Of a stretch of DNA of 64,000 nt, positions 44,110 through 52,937 are shown piece by piece (the stretch's first letter is position 1; every line of letters starts with the position of its first letter). The DNA lies in assembly GCA_016719615.1 (NCBI GenBank), contig JADJYQ010000007.1:62001-126000 (forward strand), written 5' to 3'. The position numbers and the translations under genes are program-made. The stretch is from Saprospiraceae bacterium. GTDB lineage: Bacteria > Bacteroidota > Bacteroidia > Chitinophagales > Saprospiraceae. Under the pieces are notes generated by a model. That model was given only the letters and a program-made list of their open reading frames with translations, searched no databases and was not told the DNA's origin.

Positions 44110-47100
44110 ATGTCTCAGTTCGTACACTTGCATTGCCACACCCAATTCTCATTGTTGGACGGTGCCACCGATATCCCTTCTTTAATGAAAAAAGCGGCTG
44201 CCGATGGCCAAACAGCTGTCGCTCTGACTGATCACGGTAATATGTTTGGATGCTTCAGCTTTGTAAAAGAAGCTAAAGCCAATAAAATCAAACCTATTTT
44301 GGGTTGCGAATTTTACCTTGTACCGGACAGGCATAAGAAATCATTTGTCAAATCTGCAGGCGAAAAAGATGAACGCGTACATCAATTGCTGTTAGCGAAA
44401 AACCAAATAGGTTATGAAAACCTCTCCAAACTCTGTTCGCTGGGTTTTACGGAAGGCCTGTACGGAAAATTTCCCCGCATCGACAAAGAATTATTGCTTC
44501 AATATCACGAAGGTCTGATTGCAACCAGTTGTTGTATAGGAGCTGAAATTCCTCAAACAATCGTCAAAGGACAAATTGAAGAAGCAGAGCGCAAACTCAA
44601 GTGGTGGATGGATGTGTTTGGAGAAGATTATTATATCGAACTCCAGCGTCATCGCAATTGTGAAGACATAGATGGTTCAGGCGTAAGTCAGGAAAATATC
44701 AATCAAGTCCTATTGGGCTTTGCAAAAAAATACAATCTGAAAGTGATCGCTACCAACGATGTACATTACCTCGAAGAAGAGGATCACAAACCTCATGATG
44801 TATTACTTTGTGTCAATACGAATTCCAATGTTGAAGAAACAGATCGCTTTCAATTTCCGAGTTCTGATTTTTTCTTCAAGACTCATGATGAAATGATGTC
44901 CACCTTCAGTGATGTCGCTTATGCGGTTGACCAAACTCAGGAAATTGCAGACCGATGTTTTACACCCAATCTCGAAAGAGATGTATTACTTCCGAATTTT
45001 CCGCTACCACCAAATTTCACATCTCAAAATGTTTATCTCGAGCATCTCGTTTATGAGGGAGCGCGAAGAAGATATGGTTCATTGGATGCTGTTCATGAAG
45101 CGCGCATTCAATTTGAATTATCAGTTATAGAAAAAATGAATTTTGCAGGATATTTTCTCATCGTGCAGGATTTTATTCACAAAGCCAGAGAAATGGGTGT
45201 GAGTGTTGGACCCGGTCGCGGTTCAGCAGCAGGTTCGGTGGTCGCTTATTGTCTTACCATAACCGACATAGATCCAATCAAATACAATTTACTTTTTGAA
45301 CGCTTTCTCAATCCGGAGCGGATCAGTATGCCGGATATAGATATCGATTTTGATGATCGCGGAAGACAAAAGGTCATCGACTATGTGGTCGAACAATATG
45401 GCCGCAATCAGGTGGCGCAAATTGTAACCTTTGGAACGATGGCCGCTAAATCTTCGATTCGAGATGTTGCGCGGGTTAAGCAACTTGACTTAGCTTCTGC
45501 AGACAGGCTTGCAAAATTAGTGCCCACACGTCCGGGTATTTCACTTCGATATATCATGGATGAAACCACAAATCTGAGTGAAGAGTTTCAGGCCGATGAG
45601 AAAAAACGCATTGAGGATCTTCGTCAAATCAGGAAGCAAACGGGCCTCGAATCTGAAGTATTGGAAATGGCGATGAAGCTCGAAGGATCTGTGCGTAACA
45701 CGGGTGTACATGCTGCCGGTATTATCATTGCGCCTGATGAGATCACTAAATTCATTCCGGTTTTCACTGCAAAGGACACTGATTTATTGGTAACACAAGT
45801 GGAAGGAGGTGTTATCGAAAAAACAGGACTACTAAAAATGGATTTTCTTGGGTTAAATACCTTATCCATTATCAATGATACGCAAACAAATATTGAACGC
45901 AAATACGGACCTGAAGCACGCGTCGATCTTCATGAAATTTCTTTCGATGACCCTCAAACGCTCGAGTTGTTTCAAAGCGGAAATACGATAGGTCTGTTTC
46001 AATTTGAAAGCGAAGGCATGCGGGGTCATTTGAAAAATCTGAAGCCCAGCAGCATTGAAGATGTCATTGCAATGAATGCTTTGTTTCGTCCCGGGCCGAT
46101 GGCCTATATTGATGAATTTATTGCACGCAAACACAAACGCGTGTACATCGAATACCCGCATCCATGGCTGGAAGAATTGTTGCGTCCAACTTATGGGATC
46201 ATGGTTTATCAGGAACAGATCATGCAGGCAGCACAAATCATGGCTGACTATTCATTGGGCGAAGCCGACGTTCTCAGGCGGGCGATGGGAAAGAAGCAGA
46301 AGGAAGAGATGGAAAAACAGAGTAAACTCTTCGTCGAACGCAGTCAGAAAAAAGGAGTAGATCCTAAAAACGCGCAGGAGATTTTTGATGTAATGTTGAA
46401 ATTTGCCTCTTATGGATTTAATCGTTCGCATTCAGCTGCATATTCAGTTCTTGCGTTTCAAACTGCTTATCTAAAAACTCATTTTCCGGCCGAATTTATG
46501 GCAGCTGTACTTACAGCAAACAAAAATAATGTTTCAGATTTAAGCATCTACCTCAAAGAATGCCAGCGAATGAAACTCACCGTGCTTTGTCCGGACATCA
46601 ATGAATCTGAAATTGATTTCACTGTAAATGAGAAAGGCCAGATCAGATTTGGATTGTCTGCATTAAAAGGCATTGGTGAAGGTCCTGTCGAAGAAATTAT
46701 GATTGAGCGCAATGCGCATGGACCATTTCAGGATTTCGGAGATCTTATCAAAAGACTAAATTCAAAAGTATTTAATAAAAAAGTTATTGAAAGTTGTGTT
46801 TACGGTGGCGCTTTTGATTGTTTTGCAAATATGCATCGGGCTCAATATTTTGCACCCTATGATAAATATCCAAGTTTCATAGAATACATGATTCGCTGGG
46901 GCAACCAATACCAATCTTCGAAAGATAATTTGCAGGCTTCTTTATTTGGCGAAAATTTTCATGATGAAATACCAATTCCCATAGCTCCGGAATGTTTACC
47001 CTGGACCACTCTTGAAAAACTTGAACGAGAAATAGAAATTGCAGGGATCTATTTAAGCGCACACCCGCTGGATGACTATAAACTCGAAATTCAACATGCT

Positions 47101-47664
47101 GCAACAATTACCATTGATCAACTCGATGTACTCAAAGAAGAAAACAGAGAAGGATACCGACATCGGATTTGCGGTATCATAGCAGAAGCCCAACACCGCA
47201 CCAATCAACGTGGAGAAGGATTTGGGATTATCAAAATTCAGGATTATTACGGAAGCATCCAGATTCGCCTTTTTAAAGAAAAATATCTTCAATACAAAGC
47301 TTTTCTCAACAATGGACAAGCTGTAATGGTGGACGGCAATTACGGTAAAAGCAGATTCAGGCCCGAAAAAACGGATGAATGGGAATTTCAAGTTAACAAC
47401 ATAGTGATCCTTTCCGAGTCTTTACAAAATTTGTATAAAAAATCCTTACAACTGTTCGTTAAATTAGAATCCATTCAGGACGAAACAGGCGATGCGCTCG
47501 AAAAAATACTCAAATCGCACAAAGGGAATATACCTGTCAATCTTCAAGTATTGGATTCAGAAGATAAAATTCAGCTTGCATTAATTTCACCCAAAAGAGT
47601 TAGCATTGGAAGTGATTTATTGTCGGGAATAGAAGCTATCGGATTGAGTTATAAATTGAATTAA
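44110..47664 (+). CDS. dnaE: DNA polymerase III subunit alpha
   Basis: The replicative polymerase, 1184 residues. The N-terminal PHP domain is marked by FVHLHCHTQFSLLDGA and ALTDHGNMFG. The C-family polymerase core has VGPGRGSAAGSVVAYCL, PDIDIDFDDRGRQKVIDYV (catalytic Asp residues) and TFGTMAAKSSIRDVARV. Further on are the fingers and tandem HhH region (FRPGPMAYIDEFIARKH) and a C-terminal OB domain (GIIKIQDYYGSIQIRLFKE). The length fits DnaE1. The next gene starts 3 bp after the stop, so it may be co-transcribed. Confidence 0.97.
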   Translation: MSQFVHLHCHTQFSLLDGATDIPSLMKKAAADGQTAVALTDHGNMFGCFSFVKEAKANKIKPILGCEFYLVPDRHKKSFVKSAGEKDERVHQLLLAKNQIGYENLSKLCSLGFTEGLYGKFPRIDKELLLQYHEGLIATSCCIGAEIPQTIVKGQIEEAERKLKWWMDVFGEDYYIELQRHRNCEDIDGSGVSQENINQVLLGFAKKYNLKVIATNDVHYLEEEDHKPHDVLLCVNTNSNVEETDRFQFPSSDFFFKTHDEMMSTFSDVAYAVDQTQEIADRCFTPNLERDVLLPNFPLPPNFTSQNVYLEHLVYEGARRRYGSLDAVHEARIQFELSVIEKMNFAGYFLIVQDFIHKAREMGVSVGPGRGSAAGSVVAYCLTITDIDPIKYNLLFERFLNPERISMPDIDIDFDDRGRQKVIDYVVEQYGRNQVAQIVTFGTMAAKSSIRDVARVKQLDLASADRLAKLVPTRPGISLRYIMDETTNLSEEFQADEKKRIEDLRQIRKQTGLESEVLEMAMKLEGSVRNTGVHAAGIIIAPDEITKFIPVFTAKDTDLLVTQVEGGVIEKTGLLKMDFLGLNTLSIINDTQTNIERKYGPEARVDLHEISFDDPQTLELFQSGNTIGLFQFESEGMRGHLKNLKPSSIEDVIAMNALFRPGPMAYIDEFIARKHKRVYIEYPHPWLEELLRPTYGIMVYQEQIMQAAQIMADYSLGEADVLRRAMGKKQKEEMEKQSKLFVERSQKKGVDPKNAQEIFDVMLKFASYGFNRSHSAAYSVLAFQTAYLKTHFPAEFMAAVLTANKNNVSDLSIYLKECQRMKLTVLCPDINESEIDFTVNEKGQIRFGLSALKGIGEGPVEEIMIERNAHGPFQDFGDLIKRLNSKVFNKKVIESCVYGGAFDCFANMHRAQYFAPYDKYPSFIEYMIRWGNQYQSSKDNLQASLFGENFHDEIPIPIAPECLPWTTLEKLEREIEIAGIYLSAHPLDDYKLEIQHAATITIDQLDVLKEENREGYRHRICGIIAEAQHRTNQRGEGFGIIKIQDYYGSIQIRLFKEKYLQYKAFLNNGQAVMVDGNYGKSRFRPEKTDEWEFQVNNIVILSESLQNLYKKSLQLFVKLESIQDETGDALEKILKSHKGNIPVNLQVLDSEDKIQLALISPKRVSIGSDLLSGIEAIGLSYKLN

Positions 47665-47667
47665 CAC

Positions 47668-48623
47668 ATGGAGAAAAATATTTTATTCATACTCGCATTT
47701 TCCAGCTTGTCATGTTTTGTTAAGGCCCAAAATTTTGATGATTTTACGGTCGACAAAGAAGTGAGTATCTTTATCAAAGATAATTTTGCCACACTAAAAA
47801 ATTTTGACTTAGGAATCAAGTGCCCCCATGAAGAAAATCAATGGTATCTAGATTCCTTGGAGTATTCTCCATGGTACGTTGGAGATTTTAATAAAGACAA
47901 TATTTCAGATCTTTTTGTAACCGGCAAACAAAGAAAAGATCAGACGCATTATCTTATATTTGGCAAAGATGAATTAGACGAACAGGAAGGTTGGGAATTT
48001 TTGCAATTGTATCCTTCCAAAAAAAGAGGTGATCTCGTCATCCCATTTATTGAAGAGACCCGAAAACAATTGTACATCATTTTTAAACAATTTAAAACAA
48101 GCACCACTACCGTTGTAAAAGATGGTATGGAGGTCCGATTGCCTACAACGTATAAAGATTATTACAAAATGGGCTTGATGAAAAAGATACCCTTTTGTAT
48201 GCACATGGACATATTCTTGAATTCAACCCTAAACCTGATACGCGAGTCATTAAATTCCTGCAGATACATATCTTTTGTCAATTCGGTGGTTGTCCAGATT
48301 TTAGATTAAAAATCAGTGCCGACGGACAAATGCTACGCAACAATATCAGCAATACAGAAGAAGAAGTCGGCATGTACACTGCTGTTTGCGAGCCGGATTT
48401 ATTGGACCGCTTGTTTGCGCTTGCCAATTATTTAAAGGTTCATAAACAACTCGACAAATTTGGAGAGGATAGTGCTGATAAAACCGTTACGATGCTCATC
48501 GAATATGAAGACGGAACTTATAAATCCTGGTATGACTACGAGCAAGGCGCTAGTCTGGCCATGGCTCGTTTTTACGAATTAATGGTTGAAGCAAAAAAGG
48601 CCGCGGAGTGGGAGTTGAAATGA
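47668..48623 (+). CDS. secreted protein of unknown function (one frameshift in the sequence)
   Basis: The signal peptide NILFILAFSSLSCFVKAQ is followed by a domain with WYVGDFNKDNISDLFVTGK, which resembles an FG-GAP-like calcium loop. The first frame runs to 48309. After MGLMKK the other frame reads DTLLYAHGHILEFNPKPDTR and continues to AEWELK at 48623. Adding one A to the A5 run at 48181-48185 joins them into 318 residues. The second half (FRLKISADGQMLRNN to FYELMVEAKKAAEWELK) has no recognised family. It lies 3 bp after dnaE. Octamer repeats begin 10 bp after its stop. Confidence 0.7.
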
Positions 48624-48633
48624 GGGGGGTGGA

Positions 48634-48830
48634 GGCTTGTAGGAATGTAGGGATTTAGGGATTTAGGCTTGTAGGAATGTAGGCATTTAGGAATGTTTGA
48701 ATGTGGCTTTGAGTCTGATAGTCTGATAGTCTGATAGTCTGATAGTCTGATAGTCTGATAGTCTGATAGAAACAACAAATACTAACGATTGTTAGTTCAA
48801 TATATATGCCCATTAAGTTATCATTATTTT
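48634..48830 (+). repeat. degenerate octamers, GTCTGATA x7 and conserved palindromic flank
   Basis: Eight degenerate 8-bp units (GGCTTGTA, GGAATGTA, GGGATTTA and similar) span 48634-48697. A perfect run of seven GTCTGATA units covers 48713-48768. The flank GAAACAACAAAT and palindrome ACTAACGATTGTTAGT (48781-48796) then lead into TCAATATATATG. The two unit types beside each other suggest that arrays are replaced by new unit sequences at the same site. Confidence 0.85.
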
Positions 48831-48886
48831 ACTTGCTTTGAATAGCAATTGCCAATAAATTATAGAGTCCTTAATCCATTATCCTT

Positions 48887-48943
48887 GCAAATAATTCGAG
48901 TAAAAAATTACACTAAACGATCAAGCCTATTCAGGCATTGACA
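48887..48943 (-). mobile_element. solo end of the IS3-family element (57 bp)
   Basis: GCAAATAATTCGAGTAAAAA through GGCATTGACA matches the reverse complement of the first 57 bp of the IS at 24727 with a handful of mismatches, ending exactly at the terminal TGTCAATGCCT. The rest of the element is absent. It is a remnant of a lost insertion or a MITE-like derivative. Confidence 0.75.
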
Positions 48944-49104
48944 TTGACACTCTATAATCCTTGATCCATCATCTATACTCCATAATCTTTGGATCTCATC
49001 TTTGAGCTGTAACCCATAATCCTCGCTCAAAATAGCATTAACCTATAATCACTGCTCCAAAATCCATAATCCATCAGCCGTGATCCATCAACTATAATTC
49101 ATCC
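48944..49104. other. low-complexity CCATAATC/CCATCATC-rich spacer
   Basis: Imperfect short repeats of ATCCATCATC, CCATAATC and CTATACTCC type. No reading frame of interest is seen. Similar words recur at 11150-11185, 50070-50100 and 50330-50400. Confidence 0.5.
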
Positions 49105-49344
49105 TCTATACTCCATCATCCAACATCTCATCCTTCAATTTTACTCTTAAGGCTAAATTCTGATTCCTAAATAGATTTGGTAAATCAGCATCATCCTTTT
49201 TGCCACTAAGACGCAAAGGCACAAAGGACCACAAAGTATAATAGATGGTTTGTTTGGCTTAGAAGAATCAATAGAAATTATAGCAAATTAATGGATATTA
49301 TTAAACTGACAATTGTAAGATTCAGTTGTTGATCATCCATCATC
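49105..49344. repeat. 240-bp direct repeat, left copy (flanking hicAB)
   Basis: 49105-49344 equals 50093-50332 at a constant offset of 988 bp with about four mismatches and no gaps seen (for example AAAGGCAC against AAAGTCAC). It contains the phrase GCCACTAAGACGCAAAG. The two copies enclose the hicAB genes and a long hairpin. Confidence 0.9.
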
Positions 49345-49403
49345 TCCTGACATCGGCAAGTAATGACTCATACTAACAGCTCTAAAATGATAATAAGAAT
49401 CTT

Positions 49404-49411
49404 TATATTTG
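49404..49411 (+). promoter_or_regulatory. -7 box of hicAB
   Basis: TATATTTG matches TAnnTTTG and ends only 4 bp before the hicA ATG, which predicts a leaderless mRNA for the toxin. No -33 TTG at standard spacing is visible. Confidence 0.5.
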
Positions 49412-49415
49412 TGCA

Positions 49416-49682
49416 ATGGGAAAGGCTTCCAAGTTACTAGATAAGATACTCACTGGAAAGTCTGATCACAATATAAAGTTCAATGATCTTTGTAGCATGC
49501 TTATGAAACTTGGATTTGATGTTAGGATTAAAGGAAGCCACTATATTTATTACAAAGAAGGTGTTCAGGAAATTATTAATATTCAAGATATTAATGGTCA
49601 TTCAAAAGCATATCAAGTTAAACAAGTGAGAGAAATTATTATTAATTACAAACTAGAAATTCGAGAAGATGATGAATTATAA
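49416..49682 (+). CDS. hicA: HicA-family mRNA interferase toxin
   Basis: An 88-residue toxin of a type II toxin-antitoxin pair; HicA is a double-stranded-RNA-binding-fold RNase that cleaves mRNA when free. The key motif is VRIKGSHYIYYKEG, with the catalytic His in GSH. The C-terminal helix KAYQVKQVREIIINY is also typical. The N-terminal extension (MGKASKLLDKILTGKSDHNI) is found in one HicA subgroup. The gene overlaps hicB by 14 bp. Unlike many loci the toxin gene comes first, which is the usual hicAB order. Confidence 0.85.
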   Translation: MGKASKLLDKILTGKSDHNIKFNDLCSMLMKLGFDVRIKGSHYIYYKEGVQEIINIQDINGHSKAYQVKQVREIIINYKLEIREDDEL

Positions 49683-49884
49683 ATATGAAATTATTATTTA
49701 CTGGAGCGAGCCAGATCAATCATTCATTGCAGAAGTTCCAGAATTAGCTGGCTGTAAAGCGGACGGCAATACATATCAAGAAGCAATTTCAAATGTACAG
49801 TTAATAATTGATGAGTGGATTGAGACCGCCAAATCAATTGGAAGAACCATTCCAACTCCAAAAGGCAAATTGATGTATGCATAA
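49669..49884 (+). CDS. hicB: HicB-family antitoxin
   Basis: A 71-residue antitoxin with the partial RNase H fold: YEIIIYWSEPDQSFIAEVPEL, then GCKADGNTYQEAISNVQLIIDEWIETAKSIG and the proline turn IPTPKGKL. There is no C-terminal DNA-binding domain, so autoregulation would need the complex or another factor. Two ATG codons open the frame (49669 and 49672). It neutralises HicA encoded immediately upstream. Confidence 0.85.
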   Translation: MMNYKYEIIIYWSEPDQSFIAEVPELAGCKADGNTYQEAISNVQLIIDEWIETAKSIGRTIPTPKGKLMYA

Positions 49885-49911
49885 TGAATGAAAAAGAACG
49901 AGGCATATCAT

Positions 49912-50027
49912 GGCATAGACTCTACACCGCCAAGCTTCGAAAATCATTCTCTTTTAATTTTTTCGGGTAATAAAAAAGTAATTCCTTATTTTTGGATGAT
50001 TATGTTTGGCGGTGCAGCGTCTATGCC
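49912..50027. repeat. long imperfect inverted repeat downstream of hicAB
   Basis: The 22-bp arm at 49912-49933 (GGCATAGACTCTACACCGCC plus AA) pairs with 50006-50027 with two mismatches across a 72-nt AT-rich loop. The right arm is followed by TGCACGTTATTGTTAGCAG. The size, the few unpaired bases and the trailing GTTAGC recall integron attC sites, which often follow toxin-antitoxin cassettes; no integrase gene is in the window. Confidence 0.5.
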
Positions 50028-50092
50028 TGCACGTTATTGTTAGCAGAGGCTTCATGTCGGGATATCTATCATCCATCATCCTTGATCCATCA

Positions 50093-50332
50093 TCTATACT
50101 CCATCATCCAACATCTCATCCTTCAATTTTACTCTTAAGGCTAAATTCTGATTCCTAAATAGATTTGGTAAATCAGCATCATCCTTTTTGCCACTAAGAC
50201 GCAAAGTCACAAAGGACCACAAAGTATAATAGATGGTTTGTTTGGCTTAGAAGAATCAATAGAAATTATAGCAAATTAATGGATATTATTAAACTGACAA
50301 TTGTAGGATTCAGTTGTTTATCATCTATCATC
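50093..50332. repeat. 240-bp direct repeat, right copy
   Basis: Second copy of 49105-49344, offset 988 bp. It is followed by more CCATCATC-type low-complexity sequence up to about 50400, just before the promoter region of the GHMP kinase gene. Confidence 0.9.
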
Positions 50333-50469
50333 CTTGATCCTTGATCCATCATCTATACTCCATCATCCTTAATCCATCATCTATACCCCATATTCCTTCT
50401 TCTCATATTGATTTTCCACATATATATAAATTTTCCTTATATTCGCCCCAATTACCTAAAACCTGGGCT

Positions 50470-51384
50470 ATTAAGGCAGAATTTTACGCACGCGGCAAAG
50501 TCTTGTTGAGTTCGGAATATCTCGTACTCTTTGGTGCTAAGGCATTGGCATTGCCGTCGCGTCTGGGTCAGAAAATGAAGGTTCAAGAATTGAGCGGCTC
50601 AGAAATTCTTTGGAATGCTTATGATGCCCAAGGTAAGAAATGGTTTTCTGCAGAAATCGATTTGCTGGGTTTTGATGTCGTTGAATCGTCTGATCCCCAA
50701 ACAGGCAAATATCTGCGCAAAATTTTAAAAGCCTGCTGCCAGAATAATTCTGAGTTTCTGTCCCATTGGAAAAAATATAAAGTTGACCACTACCTCGAAT
50801 TTCCATTGGATTGGGGTCTTGGGTCGAGTTCAACGTTGATTTATAACATGGCCTTATGGGCTGATGTCAATCCCTACCATCTTTATTTTGATGTAGAGAC
50901 TGGATCTGGTTATGATGTCGCATGTGCCGGGGCTTCGGGCCCTTTGCTATATGCTTTGGGTGATGGCGAAATAGATCTCGAACAAGTGGATTACAAACCC
51001 TCATTCAGCGATAAATTGTATTTCGTAGTCCTAAATCATAAAACGGATAGCCGGGAGGCTGTTGAAACTGCCAGGAAAAACAAACCGTCTAAAGACATCA
51101 TCCAAAAAGCATCTGACCTGACTGAAAAAGTATTAGATCTTAAAAATCTAGAGCAGTTTGAAAATTGGATTCGCGACCACGAAAATTTAGTATCGGAATA
51201 TCTTCAGATGGATAAAATCAAGGACCGATTATTCAGAGACTACTGGGGCGAAGTAAAATCTCTTGGCGCCTGGGGCGGCGATCTCGCACTCATCAGCAGC
51301 AACAAATCGCGGCAGGACACAGAAGCCTATTTTCAAAATAAGGGTTTTCAAAAACTCATCCCCTATTCTGAACTGGTATTGTAA
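50470..51384 (+). CDS. GYDIA family GHMP kinase
   Basis: A 304-residue GHMP-superfamily small-molecule kinase of the Bacteroidota-specific GYDIA group. The N-terminal ARGKVLLSSEYLVLFGAKALA, the ATP-binding glycine/serine loop DWGLGSSSTL and the naming motif GYDVACAGASGP (GYDIA in relatives) are present, plus a C-terminal GAWGGDLALIS. The substrate is unknown; mevalonate-pathway-like roles have been proposed for relatives. The start is uncertain. The longer frame from TTG at 50341 runs through low-complexity DNA. Homology begins at KAEFYARGK, where the only nearby codon is ATT (50470), 23 bp after a TATATTCG box. Confidence 0.8.
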   Translation: MKAEFYARGKVLLSSEYLVLFGAKALALPSRLGQKMKVQELSGSEILWNAYDAQGKKWFSAEIDLLGFDVVESSDPQTGKYLRKILKACCQNNSEFLSHWKKYKVDHYLEFPLDWGLGSSSTLIYNMALWADVNPYHLYFDVETGSGYDVACAGASGPLLYALGDGEIDLEQVDYKPSFSDKLYFVVLNHKTDSREAVETARKNKPSKDIIQKASDLTEKVLDLKNLEQFENWIRDHENLVSEYLQMDKIKDRLFRDYWGEVKSLGAWGGDLALISSNKSRQDTEAYFQNKGFQKLIPYSELVL

Positions 51385-51421
51385 CCAATTTAGAATACCA
51401 ATTGTTATAGTTCAAAAATTT

Positions 51422-52183
51422 ATGCCACCAGCGATTTGGCATTCTTTAAAACTTCTTGAAAGCTTCAGAGACTCGGACAACACCAGACGGTTTATTTTCC
51501 AAACTGAAAGTCCTGAACCTATTAATTATGTTCCCGGACAATTCTTAACCTGCGATTTGCCCATTGGTGAAAAGAGATTACAGCGCTGGAGGAGCTACAG
51601 TATCGCGAATCGCTGCGACGAAACGCAACAAATTGAATTCTGCATTTCTTACAAAAAAGACGGTCCGGCCTCTGAATTTTTCTTTCATAAAATTCAGAAA
51701 GGAGATATCATAAAAGCCAAAGGTCCGGAAGGAACTTTCGTCCTTCCCCAAATGTCAGGTATGCAATTGGTGATGATTTGTACTGGAACCGGGCTCGCAC
51801 CCTATCGGGCCATGTTACAGGAGATCCTTCAATCGGGTCATTCCTTTAGTTCTATTCATTTAATTTTTGGATGCAGGAAATCTGATGACATTCTCTTTCG
51901 CCATGAATGGTCACAATGGGCTAGCGGTATTCCCAACTTTTTTGCTACGATTTGCCTTTCTCGCGAAAACGAATTCAGTCCAAAAGATTTTAAGGGTATT
52001 CGTTTTATGAATTCCTATGTTCATGCAGCTTATTTGGAGTCTTTAGCCAGTAATACCCTTGATCGCGATAAAGCCCTTTTCATGCTTTGCGGATGGCAGG
52101 AAATGATCGACGAAGCCATTGCCAAATTGTATCTCGAACAAAAAATTCCAAGAGAACAGATTCGATTTGAATTATTTGGATAG
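51422..52183 (+). CDS. ferredoxin/flavodoxin-NADP+ reductase-like flavoprotein
   Basis: A 253-residue FAD and NAD(P)H-binding oxidoreductase. The FAD domain shows VPGQFLTCDLP and the RxYS-type motif RWRSYSIANRC. The nicotinamide domain has MICTGTGLAPYRAMLQEIL, the IHLIFGCRKSDDILF block and the C-terminal FMLCGWQEMIDEAIAKL. It ends FELFG, close to the aromatic end of plant-type reductases. The ATG at 51422 was chosen because the longer frame from 51263 only overlaps the kinase gene out of register. An octamer array begins 6 bp after the stop. Confidence 0.82.
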   Translation: MPPAIWHSLKLLESFRDSDNTRRFIFQTESPEPINYVPGQFLTCDLPIGEKRLQRWRSYSIANRCDETQQIEFCISYKKDGPASEFFFHKIQKGDIIKAKGPEGTFVLPQMSGMQLVMICTGTGLAPYRAMLQEILQSGHSFSSIHLIFGCRKSDDILFRHEWSQWASGIPNFFATICLSRENEFSPKDFKGIRFMNSYVHAAYLESLASNTLDRDKALFMLCGWQEMIDEAIAKLYLEQKIPREQIRFELFG

Positions 52184-52189
52184 GGAGAT

Positions 52190-52300
52190 GGCTTTTAGGC
52201 TTTTAGGCTTTTAGGCTTTTAGGCTTTTAGGCTTTTAGGCTTTTAGGAATCAACTAGTACTAACGAATGTTAGTTCAATAAATTTCAACCATTTTTGAGT
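52190..52300 (+). repeat. GGCTTTTA x7 array with conserved palindromic flank
   Basis: Seven perfect GGCTTTTA units (52190-52245, 56 bp) start 6 bp after the reductase stop codon. They are followed by GGAATCAACTAGT, the palindrome ACTAACGAATGTTAGT (52259-52274) and TCAATAAATTTCAACC. The unit equals that at 40632 while the flank equals that at 10594, linking the arrays into one family. Confidence 0.9.
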
Positions 52301-52355
52301 ATTATACCATTTTCTTCGATTGGAAAAATTAAACAGCTTGGTACTTGAATTCATT

Positions 52356-52931
52356 CTACTTATACACCTTCTCAATATTCTTATCCGGTATCAGCCAAAG
52401 TATCGCAACTGCAAATACGAGTATACCTGAAATGAGTGGGTAAAAATAGGAGGCCAGTAATGCGAGGGTATAGGCCAAGAGAGATATTTGACCTTTTTGA
52501 TTTTGCATCTTATGGGCTTTTGTAAATTCGTCCGGATGCAAATGGTGTTTGACTACAAGCGTTTGTAAAATATAATATGCAAATGCACACATTAGCAACA
52601 TGAGGCAATATAAAGCCACGGTATTTTCTGCAAAATGATTTTCTCCCATCCATGCGGTTGCAAATGGAATCAATGAAAGCCAAAACAATAAATTCAAATT
52701 CGCCAGCATGATTCCTGAAGTAATTTTATTCATGCTGTGCAGGAGGTGATGATGGTTGCCCCAGTAAATTCCTATGTATGCGAAGCTGATGGCATAAGAA
52801 ATAAAAATCGGCCACAGAGCCATCAGGTCGCTCCAGGAAGATCCATGTGGTACTTTCATTTCTAAAACCATAATGGTGATGATGATGGCAAGTACGCCAT
52901 CACTGAAAGCTTCTAATCGCGTTTTCGTCAT
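52356..52931 (-). CDS. TMEM175-family (DUF1211) potassium channel
   Basis: A 191-residue membrane protein with six hydrophobic helices. The family signature RLEAFSDGVLAIIITIMVLEM in helix 1 contains the conserved FSDG motif, whose isoleucines line the gate in bacterial TMEM175 tetramers. IYWGNHHHLLHSMNKITSGI is also typical. Members conduct potassium. The gene starts 6 bp after the end of the LpxD-like gene on the same strand, so they may be co-transcribed. Confidence 0.88.
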   Translation of the reverse strand: MTKTRLEAFSDGVLAIIITIMVLEMKVPHGSSWSDLMALWPIFISYAISFAYIGIYWGNHHHLLHSMNKITSGIMLANLNLLFWLSLIPFATAWMGENHFAENTVALYCLMLLMCAFAYYILQTLVVKHHLHPDEFTKAHKMQNQKGQISLLAYTLALLASYFYPLISGILVFAVAILWLIPDKNIEKVYK

Positions 52932-52937
52932 GGTTGA

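Noticed and set aside
49416..49884. hicAB as a CRISPR- or phage-linked island
   Set aside because: No phage, cas or integrase genes are nearby; only repeats flank it.
51263..51421. N-terminal extension of the reductase
   Set aside because: It overlaps the kinase gene out of frame and encodes no domain; the ATG at 51422 fits the family start.
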